Assembly: GCF_001592305.1 (NCBI RefSeq)
Contig: NZ_BCWR01000007.1
Coordinates: 53,611-117,610 of the forward strand
DNA: 64,000 nucleotides
Origin: Hydrogenophaga taeniospiralis CCUG 15921
Lineage (GTDB): Bacteria > Pseudomonadota > Gammaproteobacteria > Burkholderiales > Burkholderiaceae_C
Reading direction: 5' to 3'
The notes below the pieces were generated by a model, which ran no database searches, was not told the DNA's origin, and saw only the letters and a list, made by a program, of their open reading frames with translations. Position 1 is the stretch's first letter; each line of letters starts with the position of its first letter. Below are positions 53,387 through 62,588 of this stretch, one piece after another. The position numbers were made by a program, and so were the translations under genes.

Positions 53387-54097
53387 TCAGCGCGGGACTT
53401 CGATGTTGACCTGCCGCACCCCGGTGGGTGGGGTCGGGAAATCGCGCAGCGCCGCGTCGATCATGGCCGTCCACAGCCCGGGCGTGCTGTTCCAGGGGCC
53501 TTCGTGGGCGGCGTGGGTTTCGTACACCACCTGGCCGCTGGCCGCGTGGCGGATCACCAGCGAGACTTCGCGCTTGTAGTACGGCGGGTCCAGGTGCATG
53601 AACATCGGCGCCCAGACGATCTGGCCGTGCACGTTGACCAGGTGGCCGCGATGCCCCGACAGGCCGAAACCGCCCCAGGGCCCGTACCACGGGTCGTCCC
53701 AGGGACTGCGGGACAGGCGCAGGGTGTCCGCACCGATCTGCACCGTCCAGGGGGCGGACGCGGGCGCTTCGGCCAGCGACCAGCCCAGCCGGGACAGCGC
53801 CGGGCGGGCCAGGTTCTCCAGCTCGGTCTGGGCGGCGGCGGACGAGCCCTCGCGCTGAGACGGCAGGCGCTCGAAGCGGTAGCCCTGGGGCGGCAGGGGC
53901 ACGGCGGCGGGCGCCTGCGCCGAGGCGGGCCGGTCGCCCCAGCGCGCGAAGCTCTGCACCTGGCTGTCCACCACATACACGCTGGCGCAGCCGCTCAGGG
54001 CCAGCAGCGTGAGCGCGGCGAGGGCGCTGCGCAGGCCGCTGGCGACACCGGGGCGTGGTGGGGCAATGGTTCGGGCGGTCGAAGGGCGAACGGTCAT
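53387..54097 (-). CDS. DUF4136-like lipoprotein
   Basis: A 236-residue lipoprotein with lipobox LSGC-A at about residue 38, after an unusually long Arg/Pro-containing leader. The mature part starts SVYVVDSQVQSFARW and ends in the strand-rich segment REVSLVIRHAASGQVVYETHAAH and NIEVPR, as in the DUF4136 family. An AGGAG site precedes the ATG at 54097. Convergent with the hybrid kinase by 4 bases. Function unknown. Confidence 0.75.
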   Translation of the reverse strand: MTVRPSTARTIAPPRPGVASGLRSALAALTLLALSGCASVYVVDSQVQSFARWGDRPASAQAPAAVPLPPQGYRFERLPSQREGSSAAAQTELENLARPALSRLGWSLAEAPASAPWTVQIGADTLRLSRSPWDDPWYGPWGGFGLSGHRGHLVNVHGQIVWAPMFMHLDPPYYKREVSLVIRHAASGQVVYETHAAHEGPWNSTPGLWTAMIDAALRDFPTPPTGVRQVNIEVPR

Positions 54098-54146
54098 GGG
54101 GTCTCCTGCGGCGGGTGGCACGGTCCGGCGGCGGACCGTGGGACGG

Positions 54147-55166
54147 TCAGTGTGCCGAAGCAATCGGTATGACCGCTTTGCCCCCCGCTGCGTTCCCCGG
54201 GGCGTCGGGCTCGGGCCAGGCGTGCGCCGGTGGCGCGGCCGGCATGGGCAGGGGCTCGTCGTCGAACGCCTTGTCGCCGTCTTCGCTGGCCTGGCCGGTG
54301 GCGCGGATGGTCTGGAAGGGGAACAGCGCGCGGTCCATCAGGTGGCTGGGCACCACGTTCTGCAGCGCCGAGGCCATGTTCTCCACCCGGCCCGGAAACT
54401 TCTTTTCCCACTCTTTCAACAAGTTACCGACCTGCTTGCGCTGCAGGTTTTCCTGGCTGCCACACAGCGTGCAGGGAATGATGGGGAACTGCCGCACCTC
54501 GGCCCAGCGGGTGAGGTCTTTTTCGGCCACGTAGGCCATGGGGCGGATCACCACGTGCTGACCGTCGTCGCTCACCAGCTTGGGCGGCATGCCCTTGAGC
54601 TTGGCGCCGAAGAACATGTTGAGCAGCAGGGTCTGCAGGATGTCGTCGCGGTGGTGGCCCAGCGCGATCTTGGTCGCGCCCAGTTCGGTGGCCACGCGGT
54701 ACAGGATGCCGCGGCGCAGCCGGCTGCACAGGCTGCACATGGTCTTGCCCTCGGGGATCACGCGCTTGACGATGGAATACGTGTCCTGGTTCTCGATGTG
54801 GAACTTCACGCCGAGTTTGGTCAGGTAGGCCGGCAGGATGTGGTCGGGGAAACCGGGTTGCTTCTGGTCGAGGTTGACCACGATGAGCTCGAAGCGCACC
54901 GGCGCGCGCGCCTGCAGTTTCTGCAGGATGTCGAGCATGCCGTAGCTGTCCTTGCCGCCCGAGAGGCAGACCATCACGCGGTCGCCCTCTTCGATCATGT
55001 TGTAGTCCACGATGGCGCGGCCCACTTCGCGGCACAGGCGCTTTTCCAGCTTGTGGTTCTCGCGCAGCTGCCTGCCGGCGGCGCCGTGTTCGGCCACCGG
55101 GGCCGGGGGCGTGGTGTCGTCGGTGAGGGTTTCGACCCAGCCAAAGGGTTGGAGCGTGTGGTTCAT
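54147..55166 (-). CDS. ttcA: tRNA 2-thiocytidine biosynthesis protein TtcA
   Basis: A 339-residue enzyme that thiolates C32 of tRNA using ATP and a 4Fe-4S cluster. Seen: the PP-loop [27 protein letters not shown] and [12 protein letters not shown], whose cysteines hold the cluster, and [18 protein letters not shown]. The C-terminal tail (about 300-339) is Pro/Ala-rich and variable. The start [10 protein letters not shown] lies 138 bases from the RND gene stop; that gap holds no recognised element. Confidence 0.95.
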   Translation of the reverse strand: MNHTLQPFGWVETLTDDTTPPAPVAEHGAAGRQLRENHKLEKRLCREVGRAIVDYNMIEEGDRVMVCLSGGKDSYGMLDILQKLQARAPVRFELIVVNLDQKQPGFPDHILPAYLTKLGVKFHIENQDTYSIVKRVIPEGKTMCSLCSRLRRGILYRVATELGATKIALGHHRDDILQTLLLNMFFGAKLKGMPPKLVSDDGQHVVIRPMAYVAEKDLTRWAEVRQFPIIPCTLCGSQENLQRKQVGNLLKEWEKKFPGRVENMASALQNVVPSHLMDRALFPFQTIRATGQASEDGDKAFDDEPLPMPAAPPAHAWPEPDAPGNAAGGKAVIPIASAH

Positions 55167-55304
55167 GGTGTGGTGGCCGGCCCTGGGGCTGGCGGGAAAA
55201 ACGGGGGTGGGCCGGGGAGGCTGGGCCGGAAGTGGCCGGCGCCCGCGCCCGGCGGATGCGTCACCGTGAATCGTACCGGGTACGGGCGGGGCTGTGCGCG
55301 CGAC

Positions 55305-58300
55305 TCAAGCCGGCACACCCACCGCAGCAGAGGCGGGCCTGCGCCCGAGCCAGTGCGCCAGCCGCCCGCCGAACAGCAACTCGTACAGCACCGGCACCAG
55401 CCCCAGGGTCACCAGCGTGCCCAGCAGCAGGCCGCCCATGATGGTGACGGCCATGCCGGACCACAGCGGGCCACCGAACAGCAGCAGCGGCACCAGGCCC
55501 GCCACGCAGGTGAGCTTGGTCATCACAATGGGGCGCAGGCGCTGCACGGCGGCGCCGATCACCGCTTCCCGGCGCGACCGGCCTGCCGCCAGTTCGGCCT
55601 CGATGCGTTCGAGCAGCAGCACGGCGTTGTTGACGATGATGCCGGCCAGCGACAGCAGGCCGAAGTTGGCCATGAAGCCCAGCGGCTCGCCTGCGATCTT
55701 CAACGCGGGCGCCACGCCGATCAGCGCAAACGGAATGATGCTGAGGATCAGCGCCAGCTTGCGGAACGAGCCGAACTGCCAGACGAAAAGGATCAGCATT
55801 GCCACCGCGGCGTGCGGCAGGTACTCGCTCAGCGCCGCGTTGGCCTCGGCCGCCTCTTCGATCTCGGCACCGAGCTCGATGCGGTAGCCCGGCGGCAGCG
55901 CCAGCGCCGCCACGGCCGGGGCGAGCTGGTCCACCACCTGCTGCGCGGTTTGCGTTTCGCTGCGGCCCTGCACCGTCAGCGTGCGCGACAGGTCGCGGCG
56001 GCGAATGACCGAAGGCTCCGAGTTCACCGAGACCGTCGCCACCGCCGACAGCGGCACCGGCGTGGCGCCGGTGGCCGGGTAGATCAGGCTGTTCGCCACG
56101 TCCTCGGGCTGCTGGCGCTCGGCCAACGAGCCGCGCACGACCAGCGGCACCAGTGTGTCGCCATCGCGCAGTGCAGAGACGGTGAGGCCGCTGAAGCGTG
56201 CACCCAGCGAGGTGGCCACGTCTTCGCTGGTGATGCCCAGGCGGCGCGCCTTGCGCTGGTCGATCTGCACGTCCAGCCGCGGCACGCGCTGGTCCCAGTC
56301 GTCGCGCACGCTGACCACGCCGGGCACGCCGCGCAGCGCGGTTTGCAGCTGCTCACCCAGGCTGCGCAGCTCGCGCTCGTCCGGCCCGGCAATGCGGTAG
56401 GCCACCGTGCCGGAGTCGGTCGCGCCCAGCGAGAAACGCTTCACGTCGGCGCGCAGCTCGGGGTGGTGGCTGGCCAGCCAGTCGCGGGTGCGCTCGATCA
56501 TCGGGTCGAGTGCGTCCTTGTCGTTCACGCCGACGGTGAAGTAGCCGATGTGCGAGGCCGGCAGCGGCGGGTTGAGCCCGAGGATGATGCGCGGCCCGCC
56601 GTCGGCCACGTAGCCGATGCTGGTCGTCACCTCGGGGTTGGCCTGCTTGTCGGTCAGCCAGCGGCTGACGCCCTGCACGGTGGACAGCGTGGCGCGCGAG
56701 TCGCTGCCCGGCTGCAGCTCGATGGCGATCTGGTACTGCGGCCGGTCGGACGGCGGCAGGAAACCCGCAGGCACGCTCGACAGCAGCAGCATCGCCAGCG
56801 TGAACAGGAGCGCCATCGCCCCGAGGAAGATCGCCTTGTGCTCGAGCACCGTGCCGATGGCGCGCCGGTAGGTGCGGTAGAACTTCGACTCGGCGTCGGG
56901 CTCAGGCTGCGCGGCGTGCTGCGACGGCTTGAGGAAGTAATAGCACAGCAGGGGTGTGACGGTCAGGCAGAACAGCCACGAACCCAGCAGCGCCAGCGCG
57001 AGCACGATCACCAGCGGGCGCAGGTATTCGTTGATGGAGGTGTTGCCGAAGAAGAAGGGCGAGAAGGCGAAGATGATCACCAGCGACGAGGTGAGCAGCG
57101 GGATGGCCAGCGTTTGGCCCGCCCGGATGCAGGCGTCGCGGCGCTCCTCGCCGTCGGCCAGCCTGCGTTCGATGTCTTCGGCGATCACGATGCCGTTGTC
57201 CACCAGCAGGCCCAGCGCGATGATGATGGCGGCCATCGACACGTTGTGCAGCTCGATGGACAGCATCTGCATCGCGATCAGCGTGCCCAGGATCGTCAGC
57301 GGCACGATGCTGCCGACGACCAGGCCGGCGCGCCAGCCCAGGAACAGCACCACGACCGCCATCACGATGACGATGGTCTCGCCCATCACGCGGTTCATCT
57401 TGCCCATCTCGTGCTCCACCACGTCGGCCTGGAAGGTGACGTAGTCGAGCGCGAAGCCGGCCGGCAGTTGTTGCTGCAGTTCGGCCACGCGCGCCTTCAG
57501 CGATTCGCCGAAGGCCTGAATGTTCTGCCCGGCGCGCATGGACACGCCCAGCACCACCGCCGGTTCTCCCTGGTAGACGGCCGCCGAGTCCGGCGGGTCG
57601 GCGGGCAGCACCTGGATGCGTGCGATGTCGCCCAGGCGCACGGTGCTGTCGGCGTTGCCGCTGCGCTGTGGGATGCTGAGCACGAACTGGCGCAAGACCT
57701 CCAGCGAGACGATTTCGCCGGACGCGACCAGGGCGCTGTTGAGCCCGCCCAGCACCACCTGGCCGCCCGAGAGCACCACGTTTTGCTGCTGCAGCTGCTG
57801 CAGTACGGCCGGGGCGCCCAGGCCCAGGCCGGCCAGGCGCGCGCGGTCGAACTCGATGTAGACGCGCTCGTCCTGCAGGCCATGGAAGCTCACGCTTTGC
57901 ACGCCGGGCAGCTCGTAGAGCCGGTCGCGCAGGCGCTTGAGCGGCTCGCGCATCTCGCTCATGGCAAAGCCCGGCGCGGTGACGGCAATGGAGGCCACCG
58001 CGACGCGCCCGAAGTCGTCGTTCACCTGCACCGGCAGCGTGCCGTCGGGGAACTGCGGTGATGCCTCGGCCACCTTGGCGCGCACCTTCTGCCAGATCGG
58101 TTGCAGGTCGGCCTGGTTCTCGTGGACCGTGACCTGCACGATGGACAAACCGGTGCGCACGGTGCTGACCACGTGCTTGATCTCGGGCAGCTCGCGCAGC
58201 CGCTCTTCCAGCGGGCGCGCAATCAGCTGTTCCATGCGCTCCACCGGCAGGCCGGGGTTGGCGACGAAGATCATCGCGTCGCGGATGGTGGTGGACGGTT

Positions 58301-58409
58301 CTTCCTGCGACGGGAACTTCAGGAACGCGAACACGCCGGCCAGCAGCACCAGCGCGGCCACAAAGAAGGTGAGTCGGCTGGAGCCGAGCGCGGATTCCGT
58401 CAGCTTCAT
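55305..58409 (-). CDS. RND-family efflux transporter permease
   Basis: A 1034-residue inner-membrane pump of the AcrB/hydrophobe-amphiphile type. Twelve helices and two large periplasmic loops; helix 4 contains LGLLVDNGIVIAEDIERRL, the proton-relay region. FPSQEEPSTTIRDAMIF near the start resembles the VexF/MexK-like branch rather than AcrB itself. The ATG overlaps the fusion-protein stop (ATGA). With the membrane-fusion lipoprotein, TetR regulator and divergent outer-membrane factor it forms a complete tripartite system. Substrates unknown. Confidence 0.93.
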   Translation of the reverse strand: MKLTESALGSSRLTFFVAALVLLAGVFAFLKFPSQEEPSTTIRDAMIFVANPGLPVERMEQLIARPLEERLRELPEIKHVVSTVRTGLSIVQVTVHENQADLQPIWQKVRAKVAEASPQFPDGTLPVQVNDDFGRVAVASIAVTAPGFAMSEMREPLKRLRDRLYELPGVQSVSFHGLQDERVYIEFDRARLAGLGLGAPAVLQQLQQQNVVLSGGQVVLGGLNSALVASGEIVSLEVLRQFVLSIPQRSGNADSTVRLGDIARIQVLPADPPDSAAVYQGEPAVVLGVSMRAGQNIQAFGESLKARVAELQQQLPAGFALDYVTFQADVVEHEMGKMNRVMGETIVIVMAVVVLFLGWRAGLVVGSIVPLTILGTLIAMQMLSIELHNVSMAAIIIALGLLVDNGIVIAEDIERRLADGEERRDACIRAGQTLAIPLLTSSLVIIFAFSPFFFGNTSINEYLRPLVIVLALALLGSWLFCLTVTPLLCYYFLKPSQHAAQPEPDAESKFYRTYRRAIGTVLEHKAIFLGAMALLFTLAMLLLSSVPAGFLPPSDRPQYQIAIELQPGSDSRATLSTVQGVSRWLTDKQANPEVTTSIGYVADGGPRIILGLNPPLPASHIGYFTVGVNDKDALDPMIERTRDWLASHHPELRADVKRFSLGATDSGTVAYRIAGPDERELRSLGEQLQTALRGVPGVVSVRDDWDQRVPRLDVQIDQRKARRLGITSEDVATSLGARFSGLTVSALRDGDTLVPLVVRGSLAERQQPEDVANSLIYPATGATPVPLSAVATVSVNSEPSVIRRRDLSRTLTVQGRSETQTAQQVVDQLAPAVAALALPPGYRIELGAEIEEAAEANAALSEYLPHAAVAMLILFVWQFGSFRKLALILSIIPFALIGVAPALKIAGEPLGFMANFGLLSLAGIIVNNAVLLLERIEAELAAGRSRREAVIGAAVQRLRPIVMTKLTCVAGLVPLLLFGGPLWSGMAVTIMGGLLLGTLVTLGLVPVLYELLFGGRLAHWLGRRPASAAVGVPA

Positions 58410-59530
58410 GGTTGCGCTCCGTGCAGCAGGGTGGTCGATGCGTGTTGCACGGCGGCCTGGCCTTCGGTAAGAAAGGCGGCGCCCGCGACCACCACCTGGT
58501 CGCCCGCGTGCAGGCCCGCGCTGACCGGGATGCGGCCACCGGGCAACACACCCTTGCCGAGCTGCACGGCACGGCGCACGAGCCGGCCTTGGGTAGCGTC
58601 GAGCAGGAAGACGCTGGCCGAGCCGGGCTCGGCAGTAGGCAGCAGGGCCGGTGCCGGCACCGAGACGACCGAGGTCGGGGTGGCCTGCGGCAGCTCCACC
58701 GACACCACCGCGCCACTGCGCAGGCCGGGCGTGATGCCGTCCAGGCGGAACACCGCCTGCACCAGGGAGCCACTTTCGCTGCGCGCGGACAGCCGCTCCA
58801 GCTTCAGCGGGTGCGTGCTGCCGGCCTGGGCCGGTGTGCCGATCCGGGCGGCCGCTGCCTGCCCGGGAGCCAGGCGCGCTGCGACGGCCTCGGGCAGCAT
58901 GCTCACCACCTCCAGCGTCTGCCCCGCCTCGATCTGCAGCACGGGCTGGCCAGCGGCGATGTCGCTGTGCGGCTGGGCCGCGCGGACGACGATCTCACCG
59001 TCGAACGGTGCCTTGATGTCCGAGAGCGTGAGGTCGCGGCGCGCCATGGCCAGCGCGGCGTCGGCGGCCTGCAACTGGCTGAGTGCGAGCCGATGCTGGG
59101 TTTGCACCGCTTCCAGCGCGGTGGCCGAAATGATTTTGTCCTTGGCCAGAGACTCGTGCTGCTGCAGCTGTGTCGTTCGTTCGGCGAGCGCAGCGGCGGC
59201 GGCCGTGCGATCGGCCTGTGCCTTGTCCAGGCGCCATTGCGCGGGCGAAGCGTCCAGGCGTGCCAGCACCTGGCCCGCGCGCACGCGGTCGCCCACATCG
59301 ACCAGGATGGCCGCGATGCGCCCCGGCTGTTCGAAACCCAGCTCGGCGCGTTGGCGCGCGCGCAGGGTGCCGATGAAGGTTTCGTGGGTCGCGGTGGCGC
59401 TGTCGGCGACCCGCTCCACTTTGACGGGTCGGGGCGCTGCGGCGGTGGGTGGCGGCGGTTCGGCGCAGCCGGTGAGCAATGCGGCCAGCAGGGCGGTGGC
59501 CGCGAGGGCCTGGCGGTGGGGGAAGGGCAT
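58406..59530 (-). CDS. RND efflux membrane fusion (periplasmic adaptor) lipoprotein
   Basis: A 374-residue HlyD/AcrA-type adaptor. Signal peptide with lipobox LLTGC-A at about residue 21, barrel-sandwich (lipoyl) half-motifs AELGFEQPGRIAAILVDVGDRV and IKAPFDGEIVVRA, and a helical hairpin (about 95-165) between them. ATG at 59530 gives a proper lipoprotein signal; a GTG overlapping the tetR stop at 59572 would add 14 residues without conserved features. Confidence 0.92.
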   Translation of the reverse strand: MPFPHRQALAATALLAALLTGCAEPPPPTAAAPRPVKVERVADSATATHETFIGTLRARQRAELGFEQPGRIAAILVDVGDRVRAGQVLARLDASPAQWRLDKAQADRTAAAAALAERTTQLQQHESLAKDKIISATALEAVQTQHRLALSQLQAADAALAMARRDLTLSDIKAPFDGEIVVRAAQPHSDIAAGQPVLQIEAGQTLEVVSMLPEAVAARLAPGQAAAARIGTPAQAGSTHPLKLERLSARSESGSLVQAVFRLDGITPGLRSGAVVSVELPQATPTSVVSVPAPALLPTAEPGSASVFLLDATQGRLVRRAVQLGKGVLPGGRIPVSAGLHAGDQVVVAGAAFLTEGQAAVQHASTTLLHGAQP

Positions 59531-59568
59531 GGTGGTCCGGTCGGGGGGAGATGAGGTGGGGGTGTGGG

Positions 59569-60123
59569 TCACTCGAAGCGCTGGGTGATCCGCTGCAGGA
59601 CCTGCCGCATGGCGTCGTGTTGTTCCGGGCTGAACTGGTGCAGGTTCAGCAGCTCCATCAAACTGATGCCGTCGAGGGCCGCCGCCACCACCAGGGCCAG
59701 GCCGGCCTCGGGCCCTGCCTGGGTCAGCTCGCCATACAGGCGGTTGTAGAGCTGCTGCACCGGGCCGAGCAGGTGCGGGTAGCTGGTGGCCGCAGCCAGC
59801 AGGTTCGTCAGCAGCCGTTTTTCGCCGGGGGGCATGTCGAAGGTGTCGTCCACCAGGGCCATCAGCAAGGCGCCGGTGGTGTCACCGCGCTGCGCGGCCT
59901 TGGCCCGGCTGCGTTGATCGAGCTCTTGGCTCATGCGTTCGACCAGCGCGCCGAGCAGCTCGTCCTTGGTCTTGAAGTGGTAGATCAGACCGCCCTTGGT
60001 GACGCCGGCGGCGGCGGCCACGCCTTCCAGGGTCAGCTCCTGAACACTGTGGGTGGCGATCAGTTCGGCGGCGGCGTCCAGCAGCTTCTCGCGGGAACTG
60101 CTGCGTCCGGGTGGGTTGCTCAT
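59569..60123 (-). CDS. TetR-family regulator of the efflux cassette
   Basis: A 184-residue TetR protein: N-terminal HTH (EKLLDAAAELIATHS, LTLEGVAAAAGVTKGGLIYHFKTKDEL split over its helices) and a ligand-binding C-terminal domain of the TetR_C_37-like kind. First gene of tetR-mfp-rnd. It most probably represses its own operon and the divergent outer-membrane factor through the shared palindrome at 60151-60166. Confidence 0.9.
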   Translation of the reverse strand: MSNPPGRSSSREKLLDAAAELIATHSVQELTLEGVAAAAGVTKGGLIYHFKTKDELLGALVERMSQELDQRSRAKAAQRGDTTGALLMALVDDTFDMPPGEKRLLTNLLAAATSYPHLLGPVQQLYNRLYGELTQAGPEAGLALVVAAALDGISLMELLNLHQFSPEQHDAMRQVLQRITQRFE

Positions 60124-60141
60124 GGAAAACCTCCGTGGTGG

Positions 60142-60170
60142 TTGAAACTGTACTGCACGTATAGTAAAGT
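60142..60170 (+). promoter_or_regulatory. Promoter of the outer-membrane factor gene
   Basis: TTGAAA (60142-60147), 17-base spacer, TAAAGT (60165-60170). The spacer holds the palindromic operator. Confidence 0.5.
60151..60166. promoter_or_regulatory. TetR-type operator shared by divergent efflux promoters
   Basis: TACTGCACGTATAGTA is a 16-base palindrome with two mismatched pairs. It lies inside the spacer of the plus-strand promoter and covers the -10 of the minus-strand promoter, so one bound repressor can shut both. Confidence 0.7.
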
Positions 60171-60189
60171 TACGAACATCGTTTGTCAA
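60161..60189 (-). promoter_or_regulatory. Promoter of tetR-mfp-rnd
   Basis: On the minus strand TTGACA (60189-60184), exactly 17 bases of spacer, and TACTAT (60166-60161): a near-consensus sigma-70 promoter. Its -10 overlaps the palindromic operator. Confidence 0.75.
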
Positions 60190-60204
60190 CACCGGAGATC
60201 GTTC

Positions 60205-61587
60205 ATGTCCTGTCATTCCCCGGCCCGCCTGGGCCTTGTCGCTGCCGCGCTGGTGGCGTTGGCGGGTTGCGCCGTTCCTGCCGCCGCGCCTTCTTCTTCA
60301 TGGGTGGCGCCGGCTGCCTGGAGCGTTGATGCCCGCCCCGTGGCGCCTTCCGATCCCCAGGTTTCAGAGGCCTGGTGGCGCGATGTCGGCAGTGCCGAAC
60401 TCGCTGCGCTGGTGGAGTCCGCCCTGCGGTCCAACCGCGACCTGCACATCGCGGCCGCCCGTGTGGCGCAGGCGCGTGCCGGTATCGAGGCGGTCGATGC
60501 ACAAGGCCTGCCGCAACTGGGCTTCGCCGCGGGCGCGCAGCGTGGGCGCGATTCCAGCGCCAACCCCAAGTCCGACGTGGTGCATGGCGGCCTGCGTGCG
60601 AGCTGGGAACCCGACCTCTTTGGCGCGCAGGGCCTGGCCAGTCAGGCGGCGACCCTCGACGCGCAGAGCGCCGAGCTGGCGCAGCAGGCGATGCGCGTGG
60701 CCATCGCGGCCGATGTGAGCACGGCCTGGTTCGAGATCCAGGCGCTGTTGCGCCGCGAGGCCGTGGCGCGCGACGCCATGACCACACTGGAACGCCAGAT
60801 CGAGGTGGCGCGGCGACGCTTCGAGGTCGGCCAGTCCAGCGTGCTGGACGTGGACCGGCTGATCGCCGAGCTGCGCCAGGAAGCCGCGACCGCGGCGCAA
60901 TTGCAGGGCGCCCAGCGCGCGCGCCAGCGCCAGCTGGCCGTGTTGACCGGCGACGCGCAGCCCAACCCCACGCTGCTCTTTTCCGACGCGCACACACCCA
61001 CCCTCGCCGCGCCGGCCGGCCTGCTGCCGGCCGAACTGCTGGAGCGCCGCCCCGACGTGCAGCTGCAGGCGAGGGCGCTGGAGGCCGCCGCAGCGCGGCT
61101 GGGCGTGGCCAGGCGCGACATCTACCCGCGCATCCAGTTCGACTGGGCGGGTCGCAAGGAGCGTCTGAGTGTGGGCGGGGCGAGCGCATCGCCCACGCTG
61201 GTGGTCGGCTACGGGGTGTCGCTCGCGCTGCCGATCTTCGACGGTGGCCGCATCCGCGCGAACATCGCCGTGCACGAAGCGCGCACCCAGGAAGCCATGG
61301 CGGGCTACGAAAAGGCCATGCTCGGCGCGCTGGCCGATGCCGAGACCGCGCTGGTCCAACTGGCCGCCGCCGAAACCACCGTGGCCGAACTGGAGCAGGC
61401 CCAGCGCGCCGGTGCCGACGCGGCCAGCCGCAGCCAGCGCCTGTTCGAGGCCGGCCTGGTGGACCTGAACACCGTGCTCGATGTGCGGCGCAGCCACCTG
61501 CGCGCGCAGGACGCCCTGCTGCAGGCGCGTAGCGCCCAGTGGGTGGCGGGGGTGTCGGTGCGGCGCGCGTTCGCTGGGGGGGTGTGA
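60205..61587 (+). CDS. Outer-membrane factor (NodT/OprM-like) of the RND system
   Basis: A 460-residue outer-membrane lipoprotein: lipobox LAGC-A at about residue 17, then two OEP repeats. Seen: WWRDVGSAELAALVESAL, SWEPDLFGAQGL, FEVGQSSVLDVDRL, LLERRPDVQLQ, LPIFDGGRIRANI and LVDLNTVLDVRRS, all typical of this family. CCGGAGATC precedes the ATG. It forms the exit duct for the divergent RND pump. A repeat element begins one base after the stop. Confidence 0.94.
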   Translation: MSCHSPARLGLVAAALVALAGCAVPAAAPSSSWVAPAAWSVDARPVAPSDPQVSEAWWRDVGSAELAALVESALRSNRDLHIAAARVAQARAGIEAVDAQGLPQLGFAAGAQRGRDSSANPKSDVVHGGLRASWEPDLFGAQGLASQAATLDAQSAELAQQAMRVAIAADVSTAWFEIQALLRREAVARDAMTTLERQIEVARRRFEVGQSSVLDVDRLIAELRQEAATAAQLQGAQRARQRQLAVLTGDAQPNPTLLFSDAHTPTLAAPAGLLPAELLERRPDVQLQARALEAAAARLGVARRDIYPRIQFDWAGRKERLSVGGASASPTLVVGYGVSLALPIFDGGRIRANIAVHEARTQEAMAGYEKAMLGALADAETALVQLAAAETTVAELEQAQRAGADAASRSQRLFEAGLVDLNTVLDVRRSHLRAQDALLQARSAQWVAGVSVRRAFAGGV

Positions 61588-61588
61588 A

Positions 61589-61675
61589 GGCCCCCCCCCG
61601 CAGCGCTTCGCGCTACCCCCCAGGGGGCGGCACTGGCCGTCCGGCGGAGCCGGCCCGGCGGTGCCCTGGGGCCAG
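61589..61675 (+). repeat. GC-rich dispersed repeat (copy F)
   Basis: GCCCCCCCCCGCAGCGCTTC, CGCTACCCCCCAGGGGG, CTGGCCGTCCGGCGGAGCCG and CGGTGCCCTGGGG follow in the same order as in copy B. It begins 2 bases after the stop codon, on the strand of the upstream gene. Confidence 0.8.
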
Positions 61676-61736
61676 ACACTTCATGCGTTGCGGGTCGCGC
61701 TCCGGCTGGTGGGCTGCTGAGAAGCTGAGCGGTCTC

Positions 61737-62483
61737 TCAGCCCACGGATGAGTCGGGCCGGGCGCCACGGGGTTTGCGGGTTGCGGGCTTGGCCGGCTTG
61801 ACCGTGGCGGGTTTTCTGCCCACCGGCCGCACGCGGGTGAGGTGGCTGGCGATCATGCCGGCCACGGTGCGGGCCACGGCTTTCACGTCCAGCGGCTCGT
61901 CAAAGATCATCTCGACGGTGGCGTAGATCAGTTCCACCACGATGCGGCTGACGAGCTGCAGCTCGGCCGCGTCGGCTTCGGGCAGGGCCTGCGCGAGCAG
62001 CCGGGTCTGCTCCTGCGTGACGGCGGTGTGCGAGGCCAGCCGCACCTGCTGCAAGGCGGGCACGGCGCGCAGGGCCCGCATGATCCAGACCCCGCCCACG
62101 GTCTGCACCGTGGCTTCGTAGGTGTCGATGATCAGCCCCTCGATCGCGCGCTCCAGGCTGTCGACACCGCCGCTGAACACCTCCAGCGTGATCCAGCGGT
62201 CAACCCGCTCGTTCTGCGCCTGCATCAGGCGCTGCCCCAGTTCGGACAGCAGCGCGTACTTGTTCGGGAAATAGCGGTAAAGCGCCGGCGGCGTGAGCCC
62301 GGCGCGCTCGCACACCAGGTTGGTCGACAGCCGCTCGATGCCCACGTCGGCCAGCGTCTGCGCCGTCACTTCCAGGATGCGCTCGTAGGTCTCGGTGGCG
62401 CGCTGCTGCGCGGGCTGCTTCTTGGTGACCAGGGAGGGCTGGGGTTTTCGGATCGGGGGCATGGGGCGGAGCAGGGTTGGCAT
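61737..62483 (-). CDS. TetR-family transcriptional regulator
   Basis: A 248-residue regulator. The HTH lies at about 35-80 (ERILEVTAQTLADVGIERLSTNLVCERAGLTPPALYRYF over its helices), followed by an all-helical ligand domain and a basic, Lys/Pro/Arg-rich tail of about 30 residues (PATVKPAKPATRKPRG) that is unusual for TetR proteins and may add DNA affinity. ATG at 62483 is chosen; a TTG 15 bases upstream is possible. Divergent from the DUF2147 gene, with two operator-like boxes between them. Confidence 0.88.
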   Translation of the reverse strand: MPTLLRPMPPIRKPQPSLVTKKQPAQQRATETYERILEVTAQTLADVGIERLSTNLVCERAGLTPPALYRYFPNKYALLSELGQRLMQAQNERVDRWITLEVFSGGVDSLERAIEGLIIDTYEATVQTVGGVWIMRALRAVPALQQVRLASHTAVTQEQTRLLAQALPEADAAELQLVSRIVVELIYATVEMIFDEPLDVKAVARTVAGMIASHLTRVRPVGRKPATVKPAKPATRKPRGARPDSSVG

Positions 62484-62505
62484 CAGGGATTCTCCCAATA
62501 TTTTT

Positions 62506-62535
62506 TTGACAACAAACAGTAGTCATCACTATATA
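62506..62535 (+). promoter_or_regulatory. Promoter of the DUF2147 gene
   Basis: TTGACA (62506-62511), 18-base spacer, TATATA (62530-62535). Consensus-like and embedded in operator boxes; this patch is strikingly AT-rich for the window. Confidence 0.65.
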
Positions 62536-62548
62536 CTAGCCATCACTA
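62520..62548. promoter_or_regulatory. Tandem operator-like boxes between tetR and the DUF2147 gene
   Basis: TAGTCATCACTA (62520-62531) and TAGCCATCACTA (62537-62548) are near-identical 12-mers, 17 bases apart centre to centre. The first has perfectly palindromic TAGT/ACTA ends. They overlap the spacer, -10 and start region of the plus-strand promoter, fitting repression by the adjacent TetR. Confidence 0.55.
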
Positions 62549-62588
62549 TCTAAATGATCCTTGTCCTAACGCAAGAAAGGTGCACGCC

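Noticed and set aside
61588..61736. Small coding gene in the gap after the outer-membrane factor gene
   Set aside because: Frames there are made mostly of repeat sequence and lack a ribosome-binding site or conserved content.
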